Below, one piece after another: positions 55,906-64,000 of a stretch of 64,000 nucleotides of DNA (position 1 is the stretch's first letter; the number at the start of each line of letters is the position of its first letter). The DNA lies in contig NZ_JBKBEU010000001.1 of the NCBI RefSeq assembly GCF_047372505.1, forward strand, positions 2,356,001 through 2,420,000, read 5' to 3'. A model generated the notes under the pieces. That model did no database searches. It had not been told where the DNA came from and worked only from the letters and a program-made list of their open reading frames with translations. The DNA is from Phaeobacter cretensis. GTDB lineage: Bacteria > Pseudomonadota > Alphaproteobacteria > Rhodobacterales > Rhodobacteraceae. Position numbers and translations under genes: made by a program.

Positions 55906-57243
55906 ATGCATCATTTTATCGACAGGCGCGCCAATCCCAAGGGCAAGAGTTTGGGGAACCGGCAACGGTTCCTTGAACGCGCCCGCGAGAGTATAAAAGA
56001 GCGCGTAGACAGATCGGTTCGGGATAAATCGATCAAGGATGGTGGCGGCATCCCGGCCGAGGGTGAAAAGGTGACGATCCCCTCGCGGGGGCTAAAAGAG
56101 CCGCGGTTCCATCACTCATCGAAGGGAGGACAGCGGCGCCACGTGTTGCCGGGCAACAAGGATTTTGTTGTTGGGGATACCATACAGCGGCCGCAGGGCG
56201 GCGCAGGTGAAGGTGGCAAGCAGGCATCTGAGGAGGGTGACGGCGCAGATGAGTTCTCATTTACCCTCACCAGGGATGAATATCTGGAAATCTTGTTTGA
56301 CGGATTGGAGCTGCCTGATCTGGTTGAGAAGGCCACCGTAGAGACTGAAACCATTGGCACACGCCGTGCTGGACTCACCACTGCTGGCACGCCCAATAAC
56401 CTCAATCTTGTGCGTACGATGCGCAATTCACTGGGGCGCAGAATAGCGTTGCAGAGGCCGTCTGCTGGGTTGATTACGGAATTGCGGGCTGAGATCGAAG
56501 CGCTTGAGGCGCTGCCCGAGCGTAGTAAAAAACAGGAAAAAAATCTCGAAGAACTGCTTCACCGGCTGGAGGTTCTTGAACGCAAACGCCGCGTGGTTGG
56601 GTATATTGACCCGCTGGACTTGCGGTATGATACACATGTTCCGGAAAAAATCCGCAATTCGCGTGCGGTGGTCTTCTGTCTTATGGATGTCTCAGGCTCT
56701 ATGCAGGAGCGGGAGAAGGATCTGGCAAAACGGTTCTTCCTATTGCTGCACCTGTTCCTCACACGCAGCTATGAGCACACTGAACTTGTGTTTGTGCGCC
56801 ATACCCATCACGCGCAGGAGGTCGATGAAGAGACATTCTTCTATGCACGTGAAACGGGCGGCACGATAGTCTCTACCGCGCTGGAAAAGATGAAAGAGAT
56901 CATTGCAGATCGCTACCCACCCGATGAGTGGAACATCTATGGTGCGCAGGCCTCTGATGGTGAAAATTTTGGCAATGACTCCTCCCGATGTAAGGCACTG
57001 CTGCTCGGGGATTTGCTGCCGGTTTGCCAATATTATGCCTATGTAGAAATCGTCGAAGAAAATGCGGAGATGCTGTTGAGCAATCCTGAGGCTGGCGAGG
57101 ATCTTTGGCAGAACTATCGCCAAGTTAAGGCACAGGCCGCGCATTTTGAAATGCAACGGGTATCGCAACCATCGCATATCTATCCGATTTTCCGCGAGTT
57201 CTTCCTTCCCAAGACAAAAGGAGTTCAGAATGCAGGCGGGTGA
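55906..57243 (+). CDS. YeaH/YhbH family protein (DUF444)
   Basis: 445 residues. The N-terminus HHFIDRRANPKGKSLGNRQRF is a strong DUF444 signature; a vWA-like domain with the MIDAS motif DVSGSM begins near residue 259. It follows prkA by 21 bases and overlaps spoVR by 14. In E. coli, yeaH acts with yeaG in nitrogen starvation and stationary phase. The biochemical role is still open. Confidence 0.95.
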   Translation: MHHFIDRRANPKGKSLGNRQRFLERARESIKERVDRSVRDKSIKDGGGIPAEGEKVTIPSRGLKEPRFHHSSKGGQRRHVLPGNKDFVVGDTIQRPQGGAGEGGKQASEEGDGADEFSFTLTRDEYLEILFDGLELPDLVEKATVETETIGTRRAGLTTAGTPNNLNLVRTMRNSLGRRIALQRPSAGLITELRAEIEALEALPERSKKQEKNLEELLHRLEVLERKRRVVGYIDPLDLRYDTHVPEKIRNSRAVVFCLMDVSGSMQEREKDLAKRFFLLLHLFLTRSYEHTELVFVRHTHHAQEVDEETFFYARETGGTIVSTALEKMKEIIADRYPPDEWNIYGAQASDGENFGNDSSRCKALLLGDLLPVCQYYAYVEIVEENAEMLLSNPEAGEDLWQNYRQVKAQAAHFEMQRVSQPSHIYPIFREFFLPKTKGVQNAGG

Positions 57244-58738
57244 TACTGTAGCGAAACCGCTGTTTACGGGCCCAGAATGGACCTTTGAACTTTTGGAGGT
57301 TGCTCGGGATGCGATTGAAGATATCGCGCTGAATGATCTGGGGCTGGATGTTTACCCGAACCAGATTGAGATTATTTCAGCGGAGCAGATGTTAGATGCC
57401 TACTCCTGCGTCGGGCTGCCCCTGATGTATCAACATTGGTCGTTTGGGAAACATTTTGCCCGCGATGAGGCGCTTTATCGTACCGGGCGGCAGGGCCTGG
57501 CCTATGAAATTGTGATCAACTCAAACCCCTGTATCAGCTACAATATGGAAGAAAATACCATGTCTATGCAGACGCTTGTCATGGCGCATGCTGCATTTGG
57601 GCATAATCATTTCTTCAAGAACAACTATCTGTTTCAGCAATGGACAGATGCTTCTGGCATTCATGACTATCTGGCTTTTGCTAAGAATTACATTTCCGCC
57701 TGCGAGGAGCGGTATGGCTTGAGTGCCGTTGAGGAGATCCTCGATGCCGCTCATGCGCTGCAGGCTCAGGGGGTGTTCCGATATGGACGTCCACCGAAAC
57801 CGACTGCCGAAGAACTGGCGGCAATGCAAAAGGTTCGGGAAGGACATGAGAGCGGTCAGAGTGTTCTGGATATCTGGACAGATGCTACGCTTGGCCAGGA
57901 CAAGCTGGAGCAGATCAAGGATGAACCCTATAGTGCTCGTCGCAAGCTAATGAATTTGCCGCAGGAAAACCTGCTGTATTTCCTGGAAAAACATAGCCCG
58001 GTTCTGGAACCTTGGCAGTGTGAGATCCTGCGTATCGTGCGGATGCTAGCGCAGTATCTTTATCCGCAAAAACAAACCAAGGTGATGAACGAAGGCTGTG
58101 CCACCTTTGTGCATTACTACATCATAAACGAGCTGTTTGAGCAGGGACGTCTGACTGAAGGCGCATATATGGAGATGATGCACAGTCATACGAATGTGGT
58201 GCTACAGCCCGAGTATGATGACCCACGCTATTCCGGTCTAAACCCCTATGCGCTAGGCTTTGCCATGATGCAGGATATTCGCCGGATCTGCGAGGACCCG
58301 ACAGACGAAGACAGGGAGTGGTTTCCCGATTTTGCAGGAGACCCTGACTGGCGTCGGGTGATGCGGGATGCATGGGCAAATTACCGAGATGAGAGCTTCA
58401 TTCAGCAGTTCTTATCGCCACATCTGATCCGCAAGTTTAAGCTCTTCACTCTTGCTGATGATGCTGAGCAATCGCACCTAGTGGTGAGCCAAATCCACAA
58501 TCGGACAGGATATCGTTCGGTGAGGCGCGACCTCGCGCATTCTTACGATTTGGCATATTTAGAGCCTGATATTCAGGTCACCGATGCGGATTTAAAAGGC
58601 GATCGTGAGTTGAAGCTGACCCATACTGTGCGGGATGGTATTCATCTGTCCGAGGAAAATCGTGATGAGGTGCTGAAGCACCTACGCAGGCTTTGGGGAT
58701 ATGATGTCAGTCTGGAGGCGGTGGACGCAGGTGTGTAG
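57230..58738 (+). CDS. SpoVR family protein
   Basis: 502 residues from the ATG at 57230 (AAAGGAG 7 bases upstream), within the end of the yeaH homologue. SpoVR signatures: YQHWSFGKHFARDE, YEIVINSNPCISYNMEENT, HAAFGHNHFFKNNYLF, LMNEGCATFVHYYI-type (here VMNEGCATFVHYYI). The last gene of the prkA triad; the homologue in Bacillus affects spore cortex, that in E. coli (YcgB) is uncharacterised. Conserved His/Glu residues suggest a metal site (inference). Confidence 0.96.
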   Translation: MQAGDTVAKPLFTGPEWTFELLEVARDAIEDIALNDLGLDVYPNQIEIISAEQMLDAYSCVGLPLMYQHWSFGKHFARDEALYRTGRQGLAYEIVINSNPCISYNMEENTMSMQTLVMAHAAFGHNHFFKNNYLFQQWTDASGIHDYLAFAKNYISACEERYGLSAVEEILDAAHALQAQGVFRYGRPPKPTAEELAAMQKVREGHESGQSVLDIWTDATLGQDKLEQIKDEPYSARRKLMNLPQENLLYFLEKHSPVLEPWQCEILRIVRMLAQYLYPQKQTKVMNEGCATFVHYYIINELFEQGRLTEGAYMEMMHSHTNVVLQPEYDDPRYSGLNPYALGFAMMQDIRRICEDPTDEDREWFPDFAGDPDWRRVMRDAWANYRDESFIQQFLSPHLIRKFKLFTLADDAEQSHLVVSQIHNRTGYRSVRRDLAHSYDLAYLEPDIQVTDADLKGDRELKLTHTVRDGIHLSEENRDEVLKHLRRLWGYDVSLEAVDAGV

Positions 58739-58750
58739 CGGCGCGAGGTC

Positions 58751-59416
58751 CTAAGGGATCTGCGCGCGCAGCTGATCCTCAAGCGAGGTTTTTGCAGCTA
58801 GAATGTGTTCTGCTGTCAATTGGGCGGCCAGGTCGGCATCACGGTTTTCGCAGGCGCTGAGGATCGCGCGGTGATCTCTGTCGCTTCGGGCCATGCCATC
58901 GCTCATTATCAACTGCGCGCGCAGGTAGCGATCAATCCGGTCCATAGACGCTTCGACGATTTCAACGTGGTAGGGCAGGCCGCTAACGCTATATAGTGTG
59001 CAGTGAAATTTGCGATTCAGCGCTCCCCATTGCATCGGCTCGGTGCAGCTGGAATACGCATCCAGGTACATTCGAGCTTTCTCCGTAACATCCTCTGTCA
59101 TATGCGCTATGGCTGCTTGGATGATATCCGCTTCCAGTTTGGCACGTAGGTTGAAAATCTCAGATGCATCCTGCATCGACAAGGTCGCCACCACGGCCCC
59201 TTTGTAACGTTTTGCCGTTACCAACCCCTGTTGTTCGAGGCGGGCGATAGCTTCTCGGACAGGAAAGCGGGAAGTCTTAAATACTTTGGCGATCTCATCT
59301 TGTCGCAAAGGTGTCCCATCTGTGAGTTCGCCAGTAATGATTGCCCTGCGCAAGGTGCGAAAGATGATTGTCGCGGCGGACTCGGTTTTGGAGATATCGC
59401 GGACTTGTAGTTTCAA
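58751..59416 (-). CDS. GntR-family transcriptional regulator (FadR/FCD type)
   Basis: 221 residues from a TTG at 59416, chosen because GAGGA lies 6 bases upstream and no in-frame ATG or GTG precedes the DNA-binding domain. Winged helix: LRQDEIAKVFKTSRFPVREAIARLEQQGLV. The FCD ligand domain has the usual Asp/His pattern (RAKLEADIIQAAIAHM, NRKFHCTLY). Small organic acids or metabolites are the usual ligands. It stands convergent with spoVR and downstream of adhC on the same strand (167-base gap with terminator), so regulation of adhC is possible, not shown. Confidence 0.9.
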   Translation of the reverse strand: MKLQVRDISKTESAATIIFRTLRRAIITGELTDGTPLRQDEIAKVFKTSRFPVREAIARLEQQGLVTAKRYKGAVVATLSMQDASEIFNLRAKLEADIIQAAIAHMTEDVTEKARMYLDAYSSCTEPMQWGALNRKFHCTLYSVSGLPYHVEIVEASMDRIDRYLRAQLIMSDGMARSDRDHRAILSACENRDADLAAQLTAEHILAAKTSLEDQLRAQIP

Positions 59417-59537
59417 GAGGCATCCTCAGCCAAAGCGGGGTGTGTGTCGGTCGATTATGCCTCTGGTTGAACCCGCCCGCTAGCCCCGTTGGCAGATCTT
59501 ACCCAACGGGGCGGCTATTGGTGTCGCACAACAAAAA

Positions 59538-59559
59538 ACGCAGGCCGTGTGGCCTGCGT
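59538..59559 (-). terminator. Rho-independent terminator of the formaldehyde dehydrogenase gene
   Basis: Perfect 9-bp stem ACGCAGGCC / GGCCTGCGT with loop GTGT; on the minus strand it runs into TTTTTGTTG. It lies 25 bases after the stop codon. Confidence 0.9.
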
Positions 59560-59583
59560 CAAAATCTCGGTCTAGATGGCTGA

Positions 59584-60699
59584 TTAGAATTCGACGACCG
59601 CGCGGATCGACTTGCCTTCATGCATCAATTCAAACCCGTGATTGATCTCATCCAAGGATAGTTTATGCGTAATCATCGGATCAATTTCGATCTTACCGTC
59701 CATGTACCAATCTACGATTTTTGGCACGTCTGTCCGCCCCGCCGCTCCGCCAAAGGCGGTACCACGCCAGCTGCGGCCAGTGACCAGCTGGAATGGGCGG
59801 GTTGAAATTTCGGCACCGGCCGGTGCCACGCCGATGATGATGCTTTCGCCCCAGCCTTTGTGAGCGGCTTCAAGCGCAGTACGCATGACATTCACGTTGC
59901 CGGTGGCGTCAAACGTGTAATCGGCACCACCTTTGGTAATCTCTACGAGATGGGCAACCAGGTCTCCGTCGACTTCGGATGGATTTACAAAGTCGGTCAT
60001 GCCGAATTGCTTTGCCATTTCGATCTTGCCGGGGTTGAGGTCAACGCCAACGATTTGATCAGCACCTGCAAGCCGCAGGCCCTGAATGACATTCAATCCA
60101 ATGCCACCGAGGCCAAAGACAATCGCGCGTGAGCCGATTTCTACCTTGGCGGTGTTGATAACAGCGCCAATACCAGTGGTGACGCCACAGCCGATGTAGC
60201 AGACTTTGTCGAAGGGTGCATCTTTGCGAATTTTCGCGAGTGCGATTTCCGGCACCACAGTGTGATTGGCGAATGTCGAGCAGCCCATGTAGTGGTAGAT
60301 CGGCGTGCCGTCCAACATGGAAAACCTGGTCGAACCATCAGGAAGGAGACCTGCTCCTTGGGTGGAGCGGATAGCCTGACAGAGGTTGGTCTTGGGGTTC
60401 AGGCAGTAATCACATTCGCGACATTCTGGTGTATAAAGCGGGATCACGTGATCTCCAACTTCCAGACTGGTTACGCCTTCTCCAACTTCTACAACAACAC
60501 CAGCGCCTTCATGGCCCAGGATCGCAGGAAAGATACCTTCGGGATCGTCTCCGGAACGGGTGAACTCATCCGTATGGCACAGGCCGGTTGCTTTTATTTC
60601 AACCAAAACCTCGCCCGCCTTAGGACCTTCGAGGTTCACCTCCATAATCTCCAGTGGTTTTCCTGGTGCAACAGCCACAGCGGCACGAGTGCGTATCAT
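59584..60699 (-). CDS. S-(hydroxymethyl)glutathione dehydrogenase / class III alcohol dehydrogenase
   Basis: 371 residues, the family length. Catalytic zinc: GLCHTDEF (Cys) and GHEGAGVV (His-Glu), structural zinc: PECRECDYCLNPKTNLC, cofactor: FGLGGIGLNVIQG, and the class III segment GRSWRGTAFGGA. It oxidises the formaldehyde-glutathione adduct with NAD to S-formylglutathione and may also reduce S-nitrosoglutathione. No S-formylglutathione hydrolase gene is near. It is divergent from copA across 318 bases. Confidence 0.95.
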   Translation of the reverse strand: MIRTRAAVAVAPGKPLEIMEVNLEGPKAGEVLVEIKATGLCHTDEFTRSGDDPEGIFPAILGHEGAGVVVEVGEGVTSLEVGDHVIPLYTPECRECDYCLNPKTNLCQAIRSTQGAGLLPDGSTRFSMLDGTPIYHYMGCSTFANHTVVPEIALAKIRKDAPFDKVCYIGCGVTTGIGAVINTAKVEIGSRAIVFGLGGIGLNVIQGLRLAGADQIVGVDLNPGKIEMAKQFGMTDFVNPSEVDGDLVAHLVEITKGGADYTFDATGNVNVMRTALEAAHKGWGESIIIGVAPAGAEISTRPFQLVTGRSWRGTAFGGAAGRTDVPKIVDWYMDGKIEIDPMITHKLSLDEINHGFELMHEGKSIRAVVEF

Positions 60700-61017
60700 G
60701 GTGAAATTCCTTTGTTCTGTCAGAGACGGCAGCCGCCAAATTGCGTTGAGCAGTATATTGGCAGACCCACTGGAAGGCGTAAACCGCTCGCCGCTTTGAG
60801 ATAAACAATTCTTACAGTTGTTAGTCTAGCGCAGCTGGCCTGATCTGCCGCACCAATATGCGACGATGGGGTTGCCGTTCCCGCCACCGGCGGAGGTATG
60901 CCAAGTGCTCGGAATTCTATGGATGGGGCAGAACGATGTCGGCCCATAATCTCTTGACCTTCCCCTGACTGGAAGCCCCATATCTATCAAGAGTGTGATG
61001 TTAAGAAGGTGTCAGCG
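60700..61017. other. Divergent intergenic region adhC/copA
   Basis: 318 bases. It holds the MerR-type copA promoter (60954-60984) at its right edge and should hold the adhC promoter at its left. No other gene or RNA was recognised. Confidence 0.6.
60954..60984 (+). promoter_or_regulatory. CueR-type copper-responsive promoter of copA
   Basis: TTGACC (-35, 60954-60959) and CATATC (-10, 60979-60984) are 19 bases apart. The spacer has the CueR dyad CTTCC-N7-GGAAG. This matches the known CueR operator layout closely and stands 33 bases before the copA start. Confidence 0.85.
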
Positions 61018-63528
61018 ATGGAAAAACCTCAAGTCAGAGAACTCCGTTTCGAGGTGACTGGACTTAGCTGTGCAGGCTGCGTTGGCCGGGCAGAGCGGGC
61101 GCTTGCAGCGGTTAACGGTGTGCATACTGCATCGGTTAATCTGGCAACCCGCAAGGCTCATGTAATTGGTCTGGCAGATATATCAGTTTCTGAATTTAGA
61201 GTGGCGCTTGCAAAAGCAGGCTATCCTGCGGCAGAGACCACAGTGGATCTGCGGATCACTGGGTTGACGTGTGCTAGCTGTGTCGGTCGGGTCGAACGCG
61301 CTTTGCAGGCAGTGGACGGTGTGATCTCGGCCGATGTAAACCTCGCGCAGGAGCAGGCTCACGTTACATATGTTTCTGAAACCCTGACGCTGGAGCGTCT
61401 GATCCGTGCTAGTGCAACTGCGGGGTACCTGGCGAAACCGGTGGACGGGACCGGAACCGACAGTCGTCAGATTGAAATGCAGGAAGAATTGCAGAGCCTT
61501 GGTCGACGGGTCCTTATCGCTGCCGCGTTGACTTTACCGGTTTTTGTGATCGAGATGGGGGGGCATGTGGTTCCTGCATTGCACCACTGGGTTGCGCAAA
61601 TAGTTGGCACCTCTAACAGCCACATTCTGCAATTCCTGCTGACTACACTGGTGTTGTTCGGGCCCGGTCTTAGGTTCTACCGTCAGGGCATACCTGCGTT
61701 ACTTCGCGGTGCACCTGATATGAATGCACTGGTGGCTATGGGGACGATGGCGGCTTATGGGTTTTCGGTTGTATCGACCTTTGTGCCGAGTGTCCTGCCC
61801 GCGGGTACCGCGAATGTCTACTATGAAGCTGCTGCGGTTATCGTCACGTTGATCCTATTGGGACGCTGGCTTGAGGCCCGCGCCAAAGGCCGAACCGGAG
61901 CGGCGATCCGAGCATTGGTTGGTTTGCAGCCCAAGACGGCGCTTGTAGTCGTTGGGCAAGCGGTCGAAGAACGCCCGGTGACTGAGTTGAGTGTTGGCGA
62001 TCGCTTGCGCGCCCGCCCAGGCGAACGGATTGCGGTTGATGGTGTTGTACTAACCGGTCGTTCCTACGTGGATGAGAGTATGATAACAGGAGAGCCCGTT
62101 CCGGTCGGAAAGAGCGACGCAGACATGCTGAGCGCGGGGACGATCAATGGCTCAGCTGTGCTGGACTATCGGGCAACCCATGTTGGGGCCGATACGCTGC
62201 TGGCACAGATTGTGAGGATGGTCGAACAGGCGCAGGGTGCCAAACTGCCGGTGCAGGCGTTGGTAAATCGGATCACGCTTTGGTTTGTACCTGCGGTCAT
62301 GGTGGTTGCGGCGCTGACAGTCTTTGTATGGCTGGTATTTGGGCCGGTACCGGCTTTGCCATATGCTCTGGTTGCTGGGGTGTCTGTATTGATCATCGCG
62401 TGTCCGTGCGCCATGGGGTTGGCGACACCGACATCGATCATGGTCGGGATTGGGCGGGCGGCGCAAATGGGGGTGCTGTTTCGCAAGGGCGATGCACTTC
62501 AACGGCTACAGGAAACCCGTGTGGTTGCGTTGGACAAGACCGGCACCCTGACAGAAGGGCATCCGGTATTGACGGAACTGCGCTGTACAGACGGGTTTGA
62601 TCGTGCCGAGCTACTGCGACTGATGGCAGCGGCAGAGGTGCAATCCGAACACCCGATTGGGCGAGCGATCATGGCCGCTGCTGGGGACGATATTCCCGTA
62701 GCGACCAATGTCGAGGCAATCCCCGGCTATGGTTTGCGTGCACGTATCGCTGATCAACAGGTTCTGATCGGTGCCACGCGTCTTATGCAGCGTGAAGGGA
62801 TTTCTTCTCAGCTCTTTGAAAAAGAGGCTGAGAGGCTTGCTGCGCAGGGGGCGACCACTCTATTTGCGGCGGTTGATGGGAAATTGGCAGGGTTGGTAGC
62901 AGTGACCGACCCTGTCAAATCCAGCAGCCGTGTTGCAGTTCGCGCGATGAGAGCACAGGGGCTGAAAGTTGCAATGCTAACAGGTGACGGTTCAGCCACG
63001 GCACAGGCTGTTGCAGACGACCTGGGGATCGACATCGTTGAGGCAAATTGCCTGCCTGGCGACAAGGTCACTGCTTTGGAGGCCCTGCAGCGAAACCACG
63101 GTAGGTTGGCTTTCGTCGGTGACGGGATCAATGATGCCCCGGCGCTGGCAGCTGCCGATGTTGGTATCGCAATCGGAACCGGCACTGACGTGGCGATAGA
63201 GACTGCGGATATCGTCCTTGTATCAGGTGATTTGCATGGTGTGGTAAAAGCCATCACCGTTAGCCGGGCGACGCTTCGCAATATTCGGCAGAATCTGGGG
63301 TGGGCCTTTGGCTACAATATTCTGTTGGTACCGGTTGCGGCTGGCCTTTTGGTGCCGTTTGGTGGTCCGTTGCTATCGCCGGGACTTGCTGCTGGGGCGA
63401 TGGCGTTGTCCAGCGTTTTTGTTATTACTAACGCGTTGCGCTTGCGTCGGCTGCGTTCTGACTTAGATCTGTCAGAGGCGGATCTCAAAATTCGGGGCGC
63501 GCGGCAATTGGAAGAGGTGCAACCATGA
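61018..63528 (+). CDS. copA: Copper-exporting P-type ATPase
   Basis: 836 residues from the ATG at 61018, with AAGAAGG 8 bases before; a GTG at 61009 overlaps that site. Two N-terminal metal-binding domains (GLSCAGCVGRAERAL, GLTCASCVGRVERAL), then eight transmembrane helices, the actuator motif TGEPVP, the Cu(I) channel motif CPCAMGLATPT, the phosphorylated DKTGTLTEG, SEHPIGRAI and GDGINDAPAL. It pumps Cu(I) out of the cytoplasm. It forms an operon with the downstream cueR, which overlaps by 4 bases. Confidence 0.97.
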   Translation: MEKPQVRELRFEVTGLSCAGCVGRAERALAAVNGVHTASVNLATRKAHVIGLADISVSEFRVALAKAGYPAAETTVDLRITGLTCASCVGRVERALQAVDGVISADVNLAQEQAHVTYVSETLTLERLIRASATAGYLAKPVDGTGTDSRQIEMQEELQSLGRRVLIAAALTLPVFVIEMGGHVVPALHHWVAQIVGTSNSHILQFLLTTLVLFGPGLRFYRQGIPALLRGAPDMNALVAMGTMAAYGFSVVSTFVPSVLPAGTANVYYEAAAVIVTLILLGRWLEARAKGRTGAAIRALVGLQPKTALVVVGQAVEERPVTELSVGDRLRARPGERIAVDGVVLTGRSYVDESMITGEPVPVGKSDADMLSAGTINGSAVLDYRATHVGADTLLAQIVRMVEQAQGAKLPVQALVNRITLWFVPAVMVVAALTVFVWLVFGPVPALPYALVAGVSVLIIACPCAMGLATPTSIMVGIGRAAQMGVLFRKGDALQRLQETRVVALDKTGTLTEGHPVLTELRCTDGFDRAELLRLMAAAEVQSEHPIGRAIMAAAGDDIPVATNVEAIPGYGLRARIADQQVLIGATRLMQREGISSQLFEKEAERLAAQGATTLFAAVDGKLAGLVAVTDPVKSSSRVAVRAMRAQGLKVAMLTGDGSATAQAVADDLGIDIVEANCLPGDKVTALEALQRNHGRLAFVGDGINDAPALAAADVGIAIGTGTDVAIETADIVLVSGDLHGVVKAITVSRATLRNIRQNLGWAFGYNILLVPVAAGLLVPFGGPLLSPGLAAGAMALSSVFVITNALRLRRLRSDLDLSEADLKIRGARQLEEVQP

Positions 63529-63923
63529 ATATCGGTGACGTGGCGAGCCGCTCTGGACTGCCAGCCAAAACCATTCGCTACTATGAGGATATTGGTCTTA
63601 TCAAGCCGCAGCGTAGCGACAATGGGTATCGCTGTTTTGCAGACACTGATCTTCATAAACTTGCGTTTTTGGGACGGGCGCGGGCGCTCGGTTTCACTAT
63701 AGAAGACTGCCGTACACTGCTCGCACTATACGAAGATGAGAGTCGTGCAAGCGCTGACGTGAAACAACTGGCGCAAGAGCATCTGGAGAAAATTAGTGCT
63801 AAAATCGCAGATCTGAAGGCTATGCGTGACACCCTGTCCGAGTTGGTGACCTGCTGTGCAGGCGACAACCGGCCGGACTGCCCTATTTTGAGAGACCTGG
63901 CACAAGCGCCTGACCAAATATAG
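63525..63923 (+). CDS. cueR: Cu(I)-responsive MerR-family regulator CueR
   Basis: 132 residues. MerR winged helix (NIGDVASRSGLPAKTIRYYED) and coiled coil, with the metal-binding loop CCAGDNRPDCPI carrying the two cysteines spaced as in CueR. It senses cytoplasmic Cu(I) (or Ag, Au) and activates the promoter at 60954-60984. Start overlaps the copA stop (ATGA), so activator and pump form an autoregulated operon. Confidence 0.93.
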   Translation: MNIGDVASRSGLPAKTIRYYEDIGLIKPQRSDNGYRCFADTDLHKLAFLGRARALGFTIEDCRTLLALYEDESRASADVKQLAQEHLEKISAKIADLKAMRDTLSELVTCCAGDNRPDCPILRDLAQAPDQI

Positions 63924-64000
63924 ATTGCTGATTGACCGCGCTCATCTCCATTGCGGACGTCCACCTTTGGCTGACAGGGCGGTGGCGCTCGGAGTTTCTA

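Overview
The window looks like chromosomal DNA of a marine alphaproteobacterium of the Rhodobacterales, most likely the Roseobacter group. The evidence is the Rhodobacteraceae-type 16S rRNA, the rrn operon closed by an initiator tRNA gene, a TRAP transporter with a DctB/DctD-type two-component system, a Liv-type transporter coupled to an acyl-CoA ligase, and a CtrA-type TTAA-N7-TTAA site. Genus and species cannot be fixed from reading alone.

Layout. 1-5.9 kb: the 3' part of a branched-chain-type ABC importer operon (livH end, livM, binding protein, livF) closed by a phenylacetate-CoA-ligase-like enzyme, interrupted by a small gene on the opposite strand. 6-10.7 kb: a ferric-iron importer split into a fused permease and a FutA/FbpA-type binding protein, with a CobW-type GTPase and a DUF2938 membrane protein between them. 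10.8-22.7 kb: housekeeping genes (rpmJ, tRNA-Val, N-formylglutamate amidohydrolase, dinB, Nudix hydrolase, pyrF, clpB with a sigma-32-like promoter, two envelope proteins, an FMN glutamate-synthase-family enzyme, msrP-msrQ). 22.7-29.0 kb: a complete rrn operon, 16S-Ala-Ile-23S-5S-fMet.

29.3-35.5 kb: a DctB-like kinase and DctD-like regulator that has lost the sigma-54 contact loop, followed by a TRAP importer (dctP, dctQ, dctM). 35.7-41.4 kb: an accessory glycan island that starts with a truncated IS3-family element and ends in a truncated GDP-fucose synthase. It holds two glycosyltransferases, a sugar epimerase, a DegT-fold protein whose catalytic lysine is replaced by histidine (as in the 3-dehydratase ColD), and gmd, which makes the expected ColD substrate. 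41.4-44.3 kb: a divergent MerR regulator/MFS pair and a secreted trypsin-like protease.

44.6-53.2 kb (minus strand): a complete type I secretion set (outer-membrane factor, ABC exporter, HlyD adaptor) downstream of its probable cargo, a 1231-residue Bap-like adhesin with nine Ig-like repeats. 53.9-58.7 kb: the prkA-yeaH-spoVR stress triad. 58.7-64 kb: a GntR regulator, glutathione-dependent formaldehyde dehydrogenase, and a copA-cueR copper-efflux operon with a MerR-type promoter.

Most promising for follow-up: the histidine-for-lysine ColD-like enzyme and its truncated island, the DctD-like regulator without the GAFTGA loop next to a palindromic candidate operator, and the Bap/type I secretion locus. 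I saw no CRISPR array, prophage or clear defence system.
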